Assembly (NCBI GenBank): GCA_003258735.1
Contig: QHME01000004.1
Location: 161,901-225,900, forward strand
Length of the DNA: 64,000 nt
Reading direction: 5' to 3'
Source of the DNA: Candidatus Melainabacteria bacterium
GTDB lineage: Bacteria; Cyanobacteriota; Vampirovibrionia; Gastranaerophilales; Gastranaerophilaceae
Shown: positions 50,057 through 57,831 of the stretch, one piece after another
Numbering within the stretch: the first letter of the stretch is position 1
Layout of the letters: every line of letters begins with the position of its first letter
Made by a program: the position numbers and the translations under genes
Notes under the pieces: generated by a model
Seen by the model: the letters and a program-made list of their open reading frames with translations, nothing else
What the model was told of the DNA's origin: nothing
Databases searched by the model: none

Positions 50057-51349
50057 TTATATTTCAAATCTTTTATAAATTTCACCAATATTTTGTAAAA
50101 ATGCTTGTTTGTCAAAAATATCCTCAATTTCTTCCGGTGATAATAACTTTCTGACATCAGCATCCTTCAACAAATTAGCCTTAAAATCTCCATGATTTTG
50201 GAAGGCATCAAGCGCGTTGCGTTGAACGATTACATAAGCATCTTCCCTTGATAAACCTTTAGATACAAGTGTCAATAAAACTTTTTGAGAGAATACAATT
50301 CCGCCAAATTTGTTTGTATTTTTTAACATATTATCTTTATGCACGACAATATTTTCCATTAAACCGTTGAAACGGTTTAACATAAAATCAACAAGTGTCA
50401 GACTGTCAGGGAATATTATGCGTTCTGCTGAGGAATGCGAAATGTCTCTTTCGTGCCACAAAGGAATGTTTTCCAACGCTACAATTGAGTTTGCGCGTAC
50501 AACACGTGCAAGTCCGCATAAGTTTTCACTTAATACAGGATTTTTCTTGTGTGGCATAGCGGAAGATCCTTTTTGACCTTTTCCAAAGCCTTCTTCAAGT
50601 TCCAAAACTTCTGTTCTTTGCAAGTGTCTGATTTCTGTTGCGAATTGTTCCAACACACTTGCTATTAGTGCTAAAGATTGCATGAAGTATGCGTGATAAT
50701 CTCTTGCGATAATCTGCGTGGAAATTTTGGCAGGTTTTAATTCCAAATGACGGCAAGTGATTTCTTCAACTTGTGGAGAAATGTTGCTGTAAGTTCCAAC
50801 AGGACCGGAGATTTGACCTACTCTAATTTGTTCTAAAGCGTGTTCAAAATTCGCTTTCTGTCTTTCCATAATATCAATCCAAGAGCATATTTTTACACCA
50901 AAAGTCATAATTTCTGCGTGTATACCGTGAGAACGCCCAATACAGATAGTGTCTTTATGTTTTTGAGCAAGTCCTTTTAATGTAGAAATTGTACGGTTCA
51001 AATCTTCTAAAATGATTCTTCCACTGTCTTGAATCTGCAAGGCAAAAGCTGTGTCAATCACGTCAGAACTTGTCATTCCGACATGGACATATCGTCCTAA
51101 ATCGCCAAGGCTTTCGTTTACGCAGGTTAAAAATGCAATGACGTCGTGACGAACTTCTCGCTCAATTTCGTCAATTCTTTCAACTGAAAAAGTTGCTTTC
51201 TTGCGAATTTCTTCAGCAGCTTCTTTGGGAATTGTACCTAATTCTGCGTATGCATCACATACAGCAAGTTCAACTTGTAAATAATAATTAAATTTGGAGT
51301 TTAAATCCCAAATTTTTGCCATTTCTTCTCTAGAGTATCTTTCAATCAT
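50057..51349 (-). CDS. purB: Adenylosuccinate lyase
   Basis: 430 aa. Cleaves SAICAR and adenylosuccinate in purine synthesis. Fumarase/aspartase superfamily marks: VHVGMTSSDVIDTAFALQIQ, RSHGIHAEIMTFGVKICSWI (catalytic His), SGPVGTYSN and the flexible signature loop KGSSAMPHKKNPVLSENLCG with the catalytic Ser. Length and order match PurB. No ribosome site: a TACAAT -10 stands 6 bases before the ATG, so a leaderless message is predicted. The next gene upstream is an XRE regulator ending 56 bases away. Confidence 0.96.
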   Translation of the reverse strand: MIERYSREEMAKIWDLNSKFNYYLQVELAVCDAYAELGTIPKEAAEEIRKKATFSVERIDEIEREVRHDVIAFLTCVNESLGDLGRYVHVGMTSSDVIDTAFALQIQDSGRIILEDLNRTISTLKGLAQKHKDTICIGRSHGIHAEIMTFGVKICSWIDIMERQKANFEHALEQIRVGQISGPVGTYSNISPQVEEITCRHLELKPAKISTQIIARDYHAYFMQSLALIASVLEQFATEIRHLQRTEVLELEEGFGKGQKGSSAMPHKKNPVLSENLCGLARVVRANSIVALENIPLWHERDISHSSAERIIFPDSLTLVDFMLNRFNGLMENIVVHKDNMLKNTNKFGGIVFSQKVLLTLVSKGLSREDAYVIVQRNALDAFQNHGDFKANLLKDADVRKLLSPEEIEDIFDKQAFLQNIGEIYKRFEI

Positions 51350-51355
51350 AGACGA

Positions 51356-51384
51356 ATTGTAGCATGTAAAAATGATTTTATCAA
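51356..51384 (-). promoter_or_regulatory. purB promoter, leaderless type
   Basis: On the - strand TTGATA (51384-51379), 17 bases, TACAAT (51361-51356), 6 bases (TCGTCT), ATG at 51349. Confidence 0.78.
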
Positions 51385-51405
51385 ATTGATAGGAAAGGAT
51401 AGTTT

Positions 51406-51624
51406 TTATAGTTTAAAGTTCACTAATTCCGAGATTGATAGGTTAAAAGCCTCCGCAAGCTGGTATAGGTTTGTGTACCTGATATCAGCATTGCCTCTTT
51501 CTATTTCGCTGATTGTTCGACGCGAAACTGATGAAATTTCTTCTAAATCCTCTTGACTTAATCCGCGTTTTGTTCGCTCATATCTTATTTTTTGCCCCAG
51601 TTGTAATAATCTATCATCTTTCAT
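51406..51624 (-). CDS. XRE-family transcriptional regulator, 72 aa
   Basis: A single helix-turn-helix: GQKIRYERTKRGLSQEDLEE, ISSVSRRTISEIERGNADIR, NLYQLAEAFNLSISELVN. One domain, acts as a dimer. Divergent from the pilin gene at 51728 with a perfect palindrome between (51670-51703). AAGGAATG lies upstream of the ATG, unlike the leaderless XRE gene at 15758. Likely represses or activates the pilin promoter and its own. Confidence 0.87.
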   Translation of the reverse strand: MKDDRLLQLGQKIRYERTKRGLSQEDLEEISSVSRRTISEIERGNADIRYTNLYQLAEAFNLSISELVNFKL

Positions 51625-51641
51625 TCCTTAATCCTAAATAA

Positions 51642-51670
51642 TTGACAAAAAATAATAAATGAAGTATTGT
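51642..51670 (+). promoter_or_regulatory. Promoter of the pilin gene at 51728
   Basis: TTGACA (51642-51647), 17 bases, TATTGT (51665-51670). The 34-bp palindrome starts at the last base of the -10, so a bound regulator would cover the transcription start. A second, internal TATAAT (51685-51690) is part of the palindrome. Confidence 0.6.
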
Positions 51671-51703
51671 GTTTATATGAACATTATAATGTTCATATAA
51701 ACA
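51670..51703. promoter_or_regulatory. Perfect 34-bp palindromic operator between XRE and pilin genes
   Basis: Each half is TGTTTATATGAACATTA and its exact complement, with no spacer; the core is GAACATTATAATGTTC. No T run follows and it lies before a ribosome site and a start codon, so it is an operator rather than a terminator. Confidence 0.85.
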
Positions 51704-51727
51704 TGATGATGTTGTACTGGAGGGCTG

Positions 51728-52483
51728 ATGAAAGATAACACGAGATGTGCTACGCACGTAAATTTGCTACCAACCAAGGCACGATTAGGATTTACTTTGG
51801 CAGAGGTTTTAATCACTCTTGGTATAATTGGAGTAGTTGCTGCGATGACAATTCCTAATCTTATTGCAAATTACAGGGCTCACCAGTTAAGTTCAAGGTT
51901 TTTGGAATCTTATTCAATTATTCAGCAGGTGTTTAAGCAAATGGAGGCAGATGATATTTCGTTATTGCCAACTGATTATAATACAGGTTCATACTACAAA
52001 ACCTTTATGAAGTATTTGCAAGCTCCTACTGATTGTGGTCTAGGTGGTAATATTGGATTAAGTGCCGGAAACAAGAAATCAAAGCCATGTTTTAATTCTA
52101 ATACTGGAAATACAGATGTGCCATATAAAACTTTGGATGGAAAAACTAATGCTTTGTCCCCTTTATTTGATGATGGGCAAATTGCTTTACAAAATGGCTC
52201 TTTACTATTATTTGAGAATAACATTATTGAGCAAAGAGTTTATGTTTCAGTCGACTTAAATGGTTATAATAATAAACCAAATCGTTGGGGGTATGATTTG
52301 TTTACATTTCAGCTTAAAGATGGTGAATTAAAGACAATGGGGGCAAAAGGTACAGATTATCCTGATGTTGATTCGTATTGTAATAAGAGTGATGGTAACA
52401 ACCGAAATGGGATAGCTTGCGCGCAAAAGGCAAAAGAAAATCCGTTAGAGTATTTTAAAGATGTTGTAAAAACTGTAAAATAG
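51728..52483 (+). CDS. Type IV pilin / type II pseudopilin-like protein
   Basis: 251 aa. Long leader (MKDNTRCATHVNLLPTKARLG, 21 residues) before FTLAEVLITLGIIGVVAAMT, with Gly at -1 and Glu at +5. Globular part contains DCGLGGN, CFNSNTGNTD, the DLNGYNNKPNRWGYDLFTFQ motif shared with the other two pilins, and the final Cys pair DSYCNKSDGNNRNGIACAQK. ATG at 51728 has GGAGG 5 bases upstream. The unusually long leader may reflect an alternative start at a later codon, but no internal ATG exists. Regulation by the XRE protein at 51406 is inferred. Confidence 0.9.
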   Translation: MKDNTRCATHVNLLPTKARLGFTLAEVLITLGIIGVVAAMTIPNLIANYRAHQLSSRFLESYSIIQQVFKQMEADDISLLPTDYNTGSYYKTFMKYLQAPTDCGLGGNIGLSAGNKKSKPCFNSNTGNTDVPYKTLDGKTNALSPLFDDGQIALQNGSLLLFENNIIEQRVYVSVDLNGYNNKPNRWGYDLFTFQLKDGELKTMGAKGTDYPDVDSYCNKSDGNNRNGIACAQKAKENPLEYFKDVVKTVK

Positions 52484-52630
52484 TTTTGGTATCTATTTTT
52501 TTTATAGTGGTTTGTTCTGCATTTGTTAAACTTTTCATCTTAAAATAATGTAAAACTATTTTGAAAAATATGATTTTTATGTTATTATTAGTACACTAGA
52601 AGAAAAACACTTTTTAATAAGGGGAAAAAT

Positions 52631-53188
52631 ATGATTTCAGTAAACGATTTTAAAACAGGTTTGACAGTAGAGCTAGATAATGGTTTGTGGACTGTTGTTG
52701 AGTTCTTGCACGTAAAGCCTGGTAAAGGTGCAGCTTTTGTTCGTTCAAAGTTGAAAAACGTTATCACAGGTCAAGTTGTTGAAAAAACATTCAGAGCCGG
52801 TGAAAAAGTTGCTAAAGCTACTTTGGATAGACGTGAAATGCAATACCTATATAAAGAAGGTTCAGCTTATGTAATGATGGATAACGAAACTTATGATCAA
52901 ATCCACGTTGAAGAAGCTCAAATCGGTTCAGGTGTTAAATATTTGAAAGAAAATATGAATGTAATGGTTCTTACTCATGAAGGTAGAATTATTGGTGTTG
53001 ATATTCCTGCTCATGTTGAGTTGGAAGTTGTTGATACTCCGCCTTCAGAAAAGGGTAACACTTCTCAAGGTGGTACAAAACCTGCAACATTAGAAACAGG
53101 TGCAGTTGTAAACGTTCCATTCTTTGTTGTAAACGGTGACGTTATCAGAGTTGATACCAGAACTAACGAATACTTGGATAGATGCTAA
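52631..53188 (+). CDS. efp: Translation elongation factor P
   Basis: 185 aa. Binds stalled ribosomes between E and P sites to rescue polyproline translation. Three beta-barrel (OB-like) domains: MISVNDFKTGLTVELDNGLW with the loop HVKPGKGAAFVRSKLKN (Lys at the modification site), then YVMMDNETYDQIHVEE and the C-terminal GAVVNVPFFVVNGDVIRVDT with RTNEYLDRC. No EpmA/EarP gene in the window. AAGGGGAAA precedes the ATG. First of efp-accB-accC, which are a common run in this group of bacteria. Confidence 0.97.
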   Translation: MISVNDFKTGLTVELDNGLWTVVEFLHVKPGKGAAFVRSKLKNVITGQVVEKTFRAGEKVAKATLDRREMQYLYKEGSAYVMMDNETYDQIHVEEAQIGSGVKYLKENMNVMVLTHEGRIIGVDIPAHVELEVVDTPPSEKGNTSQGGTKPATLETGAVVNVPFFVVNGDVIRVDTRTNEYLDRC

Positions 53189-53238
53189 TCTATCCTTGTT
53201 TTGGTTTTAATAAATAGTTAAGAAGGACAAAACGGATT

Positions 53239-53694
53239 ATGAAATTTGAAACAGATTATATAGAAAAACTAGCAAGAGTATTGGCAGATACAGGTTTGAC
53301 AGAAATTTCTCTTGAAGACGGTGAACAAGCAATCACTTTGAGAAAAGATGTAATAGTTACGTCTGCTCCTGTGGCTGCTGCGCCAGCTCAAGTTCAAGCT
53401 GCTCCTGCTGTAGCGCCTGTTGCAGCTAGCCAAGCAGAAGTTTCTGTACCAGCTAAAAAAGGTACTCCTGTTACTTCTCCAATGGTTGGAACATTCTACA
53501 AATCACCATCTCCTGATGCTGACCCATTTGTAAAAGTTGGTTCAGATGTAAAACAAGGTGATGTTGTTTGTATCGTAGAAGCTATGAAGATGATGAACGA
53601 AATCGAATCAGAAGTGTCTGGTAAGGTTGTTGAAATTTGTGTTGAAGACGGACAACCTGTAGAATTCGGACAAGTTCTGATGTATGTTGAATAA
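53239..53694 (+). CDS. accB: Biotin carboxyl carrier protein of acetyl-CoA carboxylase
   Basis: 151 aa. N-terminal helix (FETDYIEKLARVLADTGLTE), Ala/Pro-rich hinge (SAPVAAAPAQVQAAPAVAPV) and biotinyl domain VTSPMVGTFYKSPSPDADPF ending with the biotin-Lys motif EAMKMMNEIESEVSGKVVEI. Carries the carboxybiotin between AccC and the carboxyltransferase. Followed by accC across 129 bases of structured RNA-like DNA. Confidence 0.97.
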   Translation: MKFETDYIEKLARVLADTGLTEISLEDGEQAITLRKDVIVTSAPVAAAPAQVQAAPAVAPVAASQAEVSVPAKKGTPVTSPMVGTFYKSPSPDADPFVKVGSDVKQGDVVCIVEAMKMMNEIESEVSGKVVEICVEDGQPVEFGQVLMYVE

Positions 53695-53719
53695 TTAGGC
53701 GTCAAGCCAATGTGAAGTC

Positions 53720-53798
53720 TTGATTTGGCGGTGATAAGCCGACAAATCAAAGACCCAGCATATTCCGCCTTGGGGTAATAATTCTTGTCTTGGCGGAA
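53720..53798 (+). other. Structured spacer between accB and accC
   Basis: Two imperfect hairpins: TTGATTTG (53720-53727) pairs CAAATCAA (53743-53750) around GCGGTGATAAGCCGA, itself with GGC/GCC; TTCCGCC (53763-53769) pairs GGCGGAA (53792-53798). An upstream CAAGCCAA could compete with TTGATTTGGCG. No T run, so not a terminator; possible attenuator, processing site or small regulatory RNA. Confidence 0.45.
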
Positions 53799-53823
53799 AA
53801 GAGTAAATAAGGGATATTTGGAA

Positions 53824-55182
53824 ATGTTTAGAAAAGTTTTAATTGCAAATAGAGGCGAAATTGCCGTAAGAATTATCAGAGCTTGTAGAGAACTTGGTAT
53901 TCCTACAGTTGCGATTTATTCTCAGGCTGATGCTAACTCTTTGCATGTAAGATTGGCTACAGAGGCTTACTGTATCGGACCTGCAAAAAGTGCTGACAGT
54001 TATTTGAGCATACCTGCTATTATGTCTGCGGCAATGGTTTCAGGTGCTGATGCAATACATCCTGGGTATGGATTTATGTCTGAAAGAGCTGATTTTGCAG
54101 AAATTTGTGAAAAACAAGGAATTAAATTTATAGGACCTACAGCAGAAGCGATGAGAAAAATGGGAGATAAAGCTACTGCTCGTAAGACAATGATAGAAAA
54201 CAATGTGCCTGTAACTCCGGGGACAGGGATTGTTAGAACTGTTGAAGAAGTTCAAGAGTTTGGTAATAAAGTAGGGTATCCGATTATCTTGAAGGCTACT
54301 GCAGGTGGTGGCGGAAAAGGTATGAGAGTTTGTAACAATGATGATGAAGTTCAATTGAATATGGAACTTTGTCAGGCTGAAGCTAAAAACTTCTTTGGAA
54401 ATCCTGATGTTTATGCAGAAAAATTCTTGGTAAATCCTCGTCATATTGAGGTACAAATTATGGGAGACAGTTTTGGTAATGTTGTTCACTTGGGTGAAAG
54501 AGATTGTTCAATCCAAAGAAGACACCAAAAGTTGTTGGAAGAAGCTCCATCTCCTGCAATTGATGCAGAAACTAGAAAAGAAATGGGTGCTGCTGCAGTT
54601 CGTGCTGCAAAAGCTATCAATTACGAAGGTGCAGGCACTTGCGAATTCTTGCTTGACCATGATGGCAAATGGTACTTTATGGAAATGAACACAAGAATCC
54701 AAGTTGAGCACTGTGTTACTGAAATGATTTCACAAGTTGATTTGGTTCGTGAACAAATTCTTGTAGCTGCCGGTGAAAAATTGAGCTATACTCAAGATGA
54801 TATTCACCTAAAAGGTCATGCTATTGAGTGTCGTATCAATGCGGAAAATCCTGCAAAAGGATTTATGCCAAACCCTGGTACAATTTCAGGATATTTGGCT
54901 CCAGGCGGATTTGGTGTCAGAGTTGATTCTCATGTTTACCAAGATTATACAATTCCACCGTATTATGATTCAATGATTGGTAAATTGATTTGTTGGGGCA
55001 GAGATAGAAATGAGGCTCGTCGCAGAATGTACCGTGCTTTGAAAGAGTATGTTGTGACAGGTGTTGAAACAACTATTCCGTTCCACCAAGCAATCGTTGA
55101 AGATGAAGTGTTTATGAGCGGAAACTTCAATACAGGTTTTATTGAAGATTTTTACAAACGTAAAGGCTTGGAAGATAAATAA
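53824..55182 (+). CDS. accC: Biotin carboxylase subunit of acetyl-CoA carboxylase
   Basis: 452 aa. ATP-dependent carboxylation of the biotin on AccB. ATP-grasp fold: FRKVLIANRGEIAVRIIRAC, HPGYGFMSERADFAEICEKQ, the P-loop-like ATAGGGGKGMRVCNNDDEV, catalytic ERDCSIQRRHQKLLEEAPSP and NTRIQVEHCVTEMISQVDLV. C-terminal RMYRALKEYVVTGVETTIPF. Starts at 53824 (AAGGGATATTTGG upstream); the 13 extra upstream codons do not fit the family. AccD/AccA are not in the window. Terminator at 55216. Confidence 0.97.
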   Translation: MFRKVLIANRGEIAVRIIRACRELGIPTVAIYSQADANSLHVRLATEAYCIGPAKSADSYLSIPAIMSAAMVSGADAIHPGYGFMSERADFAEICEKQGIKFIGPTAEAMRKMGDKATARKTMIENNVPVTPGTGIVRTVEEVQEFGNKVGYPIILKATAGGGGKGMRVCNNDDEVQLNMELCQAEAKNFFGNPDVYAEKFLVNPRHIEVQIMGDSFGNVVHLGERDCSIQRRHQKLLEEAPSPAIDAETRKEMGAAAVRAAKAINYEGAGTCEFLLDHDGKWYFMEMNTRIQVEHCVTEMISQVDLVREQILVAAGEKLSYTQDDIHLKGHAIECRINAENPAKGFMPNPGTISGYLAPGGFGVRVDSHVYQDYTIPPYYDSMIGKLICWGRDRNEARRRMYRALKEYVVTGVETTIPFHQAIVEDEVFMSGNFNTGFIEDFYKRKGLEDK

Positions 55183-55215
55183 AAATCTGCTAAATACATC
55201 AATATAAAATATAAT

Positions 55216-55246
55216 AAAAAAGTCCCAATTGTTTGGGGCTTTTTTT
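55216..55246. terminator. Bidirectional terminator, accC / XRE
   Basis: AAAAAAGTCCCAA and TTGGGGCTTTTTTT with one G-T pair, loop of 3-4 bases, T and A runs on both sides. Confidence 0.85.
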
Positions 55247-55565
55247 ATTGGTTTAGACCTTCAAAATATTTGTAGATATAAGGTATTTGATTTTCTTTAA
55301 TTTTATCAATGTTTTTTACTATGATTTTTTTCATATCTTTTATTGTTATTGATGTGTCATAGTCAAAAAATGCTTTCATTTCGACATTCAAAATCTGTGA
55401 AATTTTCTCTAGAGTTACAAGGGACGGAAAACTTCGTCCGCTTTCTATGGTACTCAATGAACCTGTTTCAATTCCGATAAGCTCAGATAGTTTCTCTTGT
55501 GTAAATCCTGCATTTTTTCTTATTTGTTTAATTCTCTTTCCTAACAATTTTTTATTTTCGGTCAA
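55245..55565 (-). CDS. XRE-family regulator with short C-terminal extension, 106 aa
   Basis: Helix-turn-helix in the first 70 residues: GKRIKQIRKNAGFTQEKLSE, LIGIETGSLSTIESGRSFPS, EKISQILNVEMKAFFDYD. The last 35 residues (IKDMKKIIVKNIDKIKENQI) are a helix with no known domain. TTG start at 55565 follows GGAGAG by 5 bases and matches the natural start of the domain; the ATG-initiated frame to 55652 has no ribosome site. Unlike the other two XRE genes, no pilin is nearby; it is 265 bases from folC, which is divergent. Confidence 0.75.
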   Translation of the reverse strand: MTENKKLLGKRIKQIRKNAGFTQEKLSELIGIETGSLSTIESGRSFPSLVTLEKISQILNVEMKAFFDYDTSITIKDMKKIIVKNIDKIKENQIPYIYKYFEGLNQ

Positions 55566-55831
55566 TGTGTCTCTCCTATATTTATTAAAAATATAAATGA
55601 CTTGTGATGTATAAATAAGCGAAATAAACTCGTCATATTGACAAAAGTACATAAATATTGCATACTATTAATAAAAAAGTTAGAATTAAATTCGTAGTTT
55701 TTGAAAAAGTATGGAGTGAATATTATATTACCAAAGATAGAAATGTGTAGCAATAGTTTTTGTAATATAATAAGCTTGTAGTAAAGTAGGTCGGCATTGC
55801 ATTGCTGACACTTAACTAAAGAAGGTAGATT

Positions 55832-57007
55832 ATGACAAAAACATACAATGATGCGGTGAAATTATTAACATCTGTTGGAAAATTTCATATTTCACTTGGA
55901 CTTGACAGAATTTCTAAGATATTAGACCTTATTGGTGATCCGCAAGACAAATTAGATTGTATCCATGTTGCGGGGACAAACGGCAAAGGGTCTGTTTGTG
56001 CGATTTTGGCATCAATTTTAAAATATGCAGGCAAAAAAGTCGGATTATACACAAGTCCGCATATTTTCAAGTATACTGAGCGAATCCAAATCAATAATTG
56101 TCCGATTTCTGATGATGATTTTGCAAAATATGTTTTTGAAATTTCTGATTTGGCTGACAAAAATAATATTGATTTGACCGAATTTGAAATACTTACTGCT
56201 GTTATGTTTAAGTATTTTGCCGATAATAATGTCGATGTGGTTGTGCTGGAAACCGGTTTGGGCGGAAGATTTGATGCTACAAATGTTATCAAAAAAAATC
56301 TGTGTTCAATAATTACGCATATTGATTATGACCACACCGAGCGTCTTGGCAATACTTTGGATAAAATTGCATACGAAAAGGCTGGAATTATTAAGCCAAA
56401 ATGTCCTTGTATTGCGTTTGAAGGACGAGAGGTTTATAAAGATGTTGCAGATGAAAATCATTCTTTGTTGATGCTGATTGCACCATTTGAAGATACTTCA
56501 AAGCTTGCACTAAAAGGTACCTATCAGCAGGAGAATTTATCTTTGGCGCTTGCTGCAATTCAAACACTTTTTCCTGAAATTTCTCGAGAAACAATTGATA
56601 TGGGACTAGAAAATGTAAAACATATTTGTAGATTTCAGTATATTCCAGAGAAAAATCTTATAATTGATGGGGCGCACAATCCAAATGGCATAAATTCGCT
56701 AAAACAAAGTCTTGATATGTATTATCCGTATGAAAAACGTAGGTTTATTTTTGGATGCTTAAAAAATAAGGATTATAAACACATGGTTCAAAGTCTTTTT
56801 GACCGTGGAGATGAAGTTTATTTTTATCATTTCAATCATCAAAATTCTTGCACTGTCGAAGAATTGACTGCTGTTTGTCCTATTGTGGCAAAAGAATTAA
56901 CACCTGATACCGAAATTGACTTTGGTGATGGGCATTTGAATATTATTTGTGGTTCTTTTTATATGATAAGTGAATTAGTTGAACGCTTTGGGATAAATGT
57001 TTGGTAA
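55832..57007 (+). CDS. folC: Folylpolyglutamate synthase / dihydrofolate synthase
   Basis: 391 aa. Adds glutamate to dihydropteroate and folates. Mur-ligase fold: P-loop VAGTNGKGSVCAILASILKY, GLYTSPHIFKYTERIQIN, VVLETGLGGRFDATNVI, SIITHIDYDHTERLGNTLDKI (KAGI follows as YEKAGIIKPK, where Lys carries carbamate in the family) and NLIIDGAHNPNGINSLKQSL. Slightly shorter than E. coli FolC (422). GAAGGTAG precedes the ATG. A GGTCGGCA-type palindrome lies just upstream. Convergent with rplT across a strong terminator. Confidence 0.94.
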   Translation: MTKTYNDAVKLLTSVGKFHISLGLDRISKILDLIGDPQDKLDCIHVAGTNGKGSVCAILASILKYAGKKVGLYTSPHIFKYTERIQINNCPISDDDFAKYVFEISDLADKNNIDLTEFEILTAVMFKYFADNNVDVVVLETGLGGRFDATNVIKKNLCSIITHIDYDHTERLGNTLDKIAYEKAGIIKPKCPCIAFEGREVYKDVADENHSLLMLIAPFEDTSKLALKGTYQQENLSLALAAIQTLFPEISRETIDMGLENVKHICRFQYIPEKNLIIDGAHNPNGINSLKQSLDMYYPYEKRRFIFGCLKNKDYKHMVQSLFDRGDEVYFYHFNHQNSCTVEELTAVCPIVAKELTPDTEIDFGDGHLNIICGSFYMISELVERFGINVW

Positions 57008-57030
57008 TTAGCTTGGTATTAATTGTAGAA

Positions 57031-57071
57031 AAAACAAAGTCCTTGATAGAAATATCAAGGACTTTGTTTTT
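57031..57071. terminator. Bidirectional terminator, folC / rplT
   Basis: AAAACAAAGTCCTTGATA and its complement (16-17 bp) with a 3-4-base loop, followed by TTTTTG and preceded by an A run. Confidence 0.92.
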
Positions 57072-57091
57072 GAACTTTTATAGTAATAAAA

Positions 57092-57433
57092 CTATTTAAT
57101 AGCTTCAAATACTACATCAAAAGCTTCTGGGTCTTTAACTGCTAAGTCAGCAAGCATTTTTCTGTTTACAACAATGTTTGCTTTCTTGCAAGCGTTTACG
57201 AATCTTGAATAGCTCATACCGCGAGCTCTTACAGCAGCGTTGATTCTAACAATCCATAATCTTCTCATATTACGTTTTGTAGTACGTCTATCTCTGTAAG
57301 CGTATTTCAAAGCTTTCATAACAGCGATATTAGCAACTTTGAAGATTCTGCTTCTAGCGCCGATAAAACCTTTAGCAAGTTTTAATATTTTTTTGTGTCT
57401 TTTAACACCTGCATTACCACGTTTAATTCTCAT
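57092..57433 (-). CDS. rplT: 50S ribosomal protein L20
   Basis: 113 aa, basic rRNA-binding protein needed for early 50S assembly; in many bacteria it represses its own operon. Seen: RIKRGNAGVKRHKKILKLAK, GFIGARSRIFKVANIAVMKA, YRDRRTTKRNMRRLWIVRIN and the C-terminal NRKMLADLAVKDPEAFD. It follows rpmI by 11 bases as in most bacteria. No infC gene precedes them here; instead the MATE gene is divergent. Confidence 0.97.
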   Translation of the reverse strand: MRIKRGNAGVKRHKKILKLAKGFIGARSRIFKVANIAVMKALKYAYRDRRTTKRNMRRLWIVRINAAVRARGMSYSRFVNACKKANIVVNRKMLADLAVKDPEAFDVVFEAIK

Positions 57434-57444
57434 TTTCTATGCTC

Positions 57445-57654
57445 CTATCTTGAATACTTCTTGTATGGTAACTCTTTAGATACCAATGCTACGTGTGACT
57501 CAGAAACGCCAACCATCTTGAAAATTCTACGTTTTCTTGATGCTGACTTGTGTTGGAGCAAGTGACCGATACCTGCTTGTCTTTTCATAATTTTGCCTGT
57601 AGCGGTTACTTTGTAACGCTTTGCAGCTGACCTGTGTGTTTTTAATTTTGGCAT
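57445..57654 (-). CDS. rpmI: 50S ribosomal protein L35
   Basis: 69 aa. MPKLKTHRSAAKRYKVTATG, then KIMKRQAGIGHLLQHKSASR and KRRIFKMVGVSESH are the L35 pattern. ATG at 57654 has AAGGAGAAG upstream; the open frame to 57825 is only an upstream extension. First gene of rpmI-rplT, with promoter between 57655 and 57800. Confidence 0.96.
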   Translation of the reverse strand: MPKLKTHRSAAKRYKVTATGKIMKRQAGIGHLLQHKSASRKRRIFKMVGVSESHVALVSKELPYKKYSR

Positions 57655-57831
57655 TTTCTTCTCCTTTTTGTTTAAAGTAGTAACTAAAAAATTATAGGCA
57701 TACCAAAGCCTATAACTTTCGGCTGAGTTCATTATATTATGTAAATTTTTGAAATGCAAGTTTGAATTTGAGATTGTAACCGATTGTTGCGTAGAAGGTT
57801 TTATAAATTTTCTTTGTGGTATCATGGTGCT

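Noticed and set aside
57092..57654. infC-rpmI-rplT operon
   Set aside because: Only rpmI and rplT are present; upstream is a divergent MATE gene, not infC.
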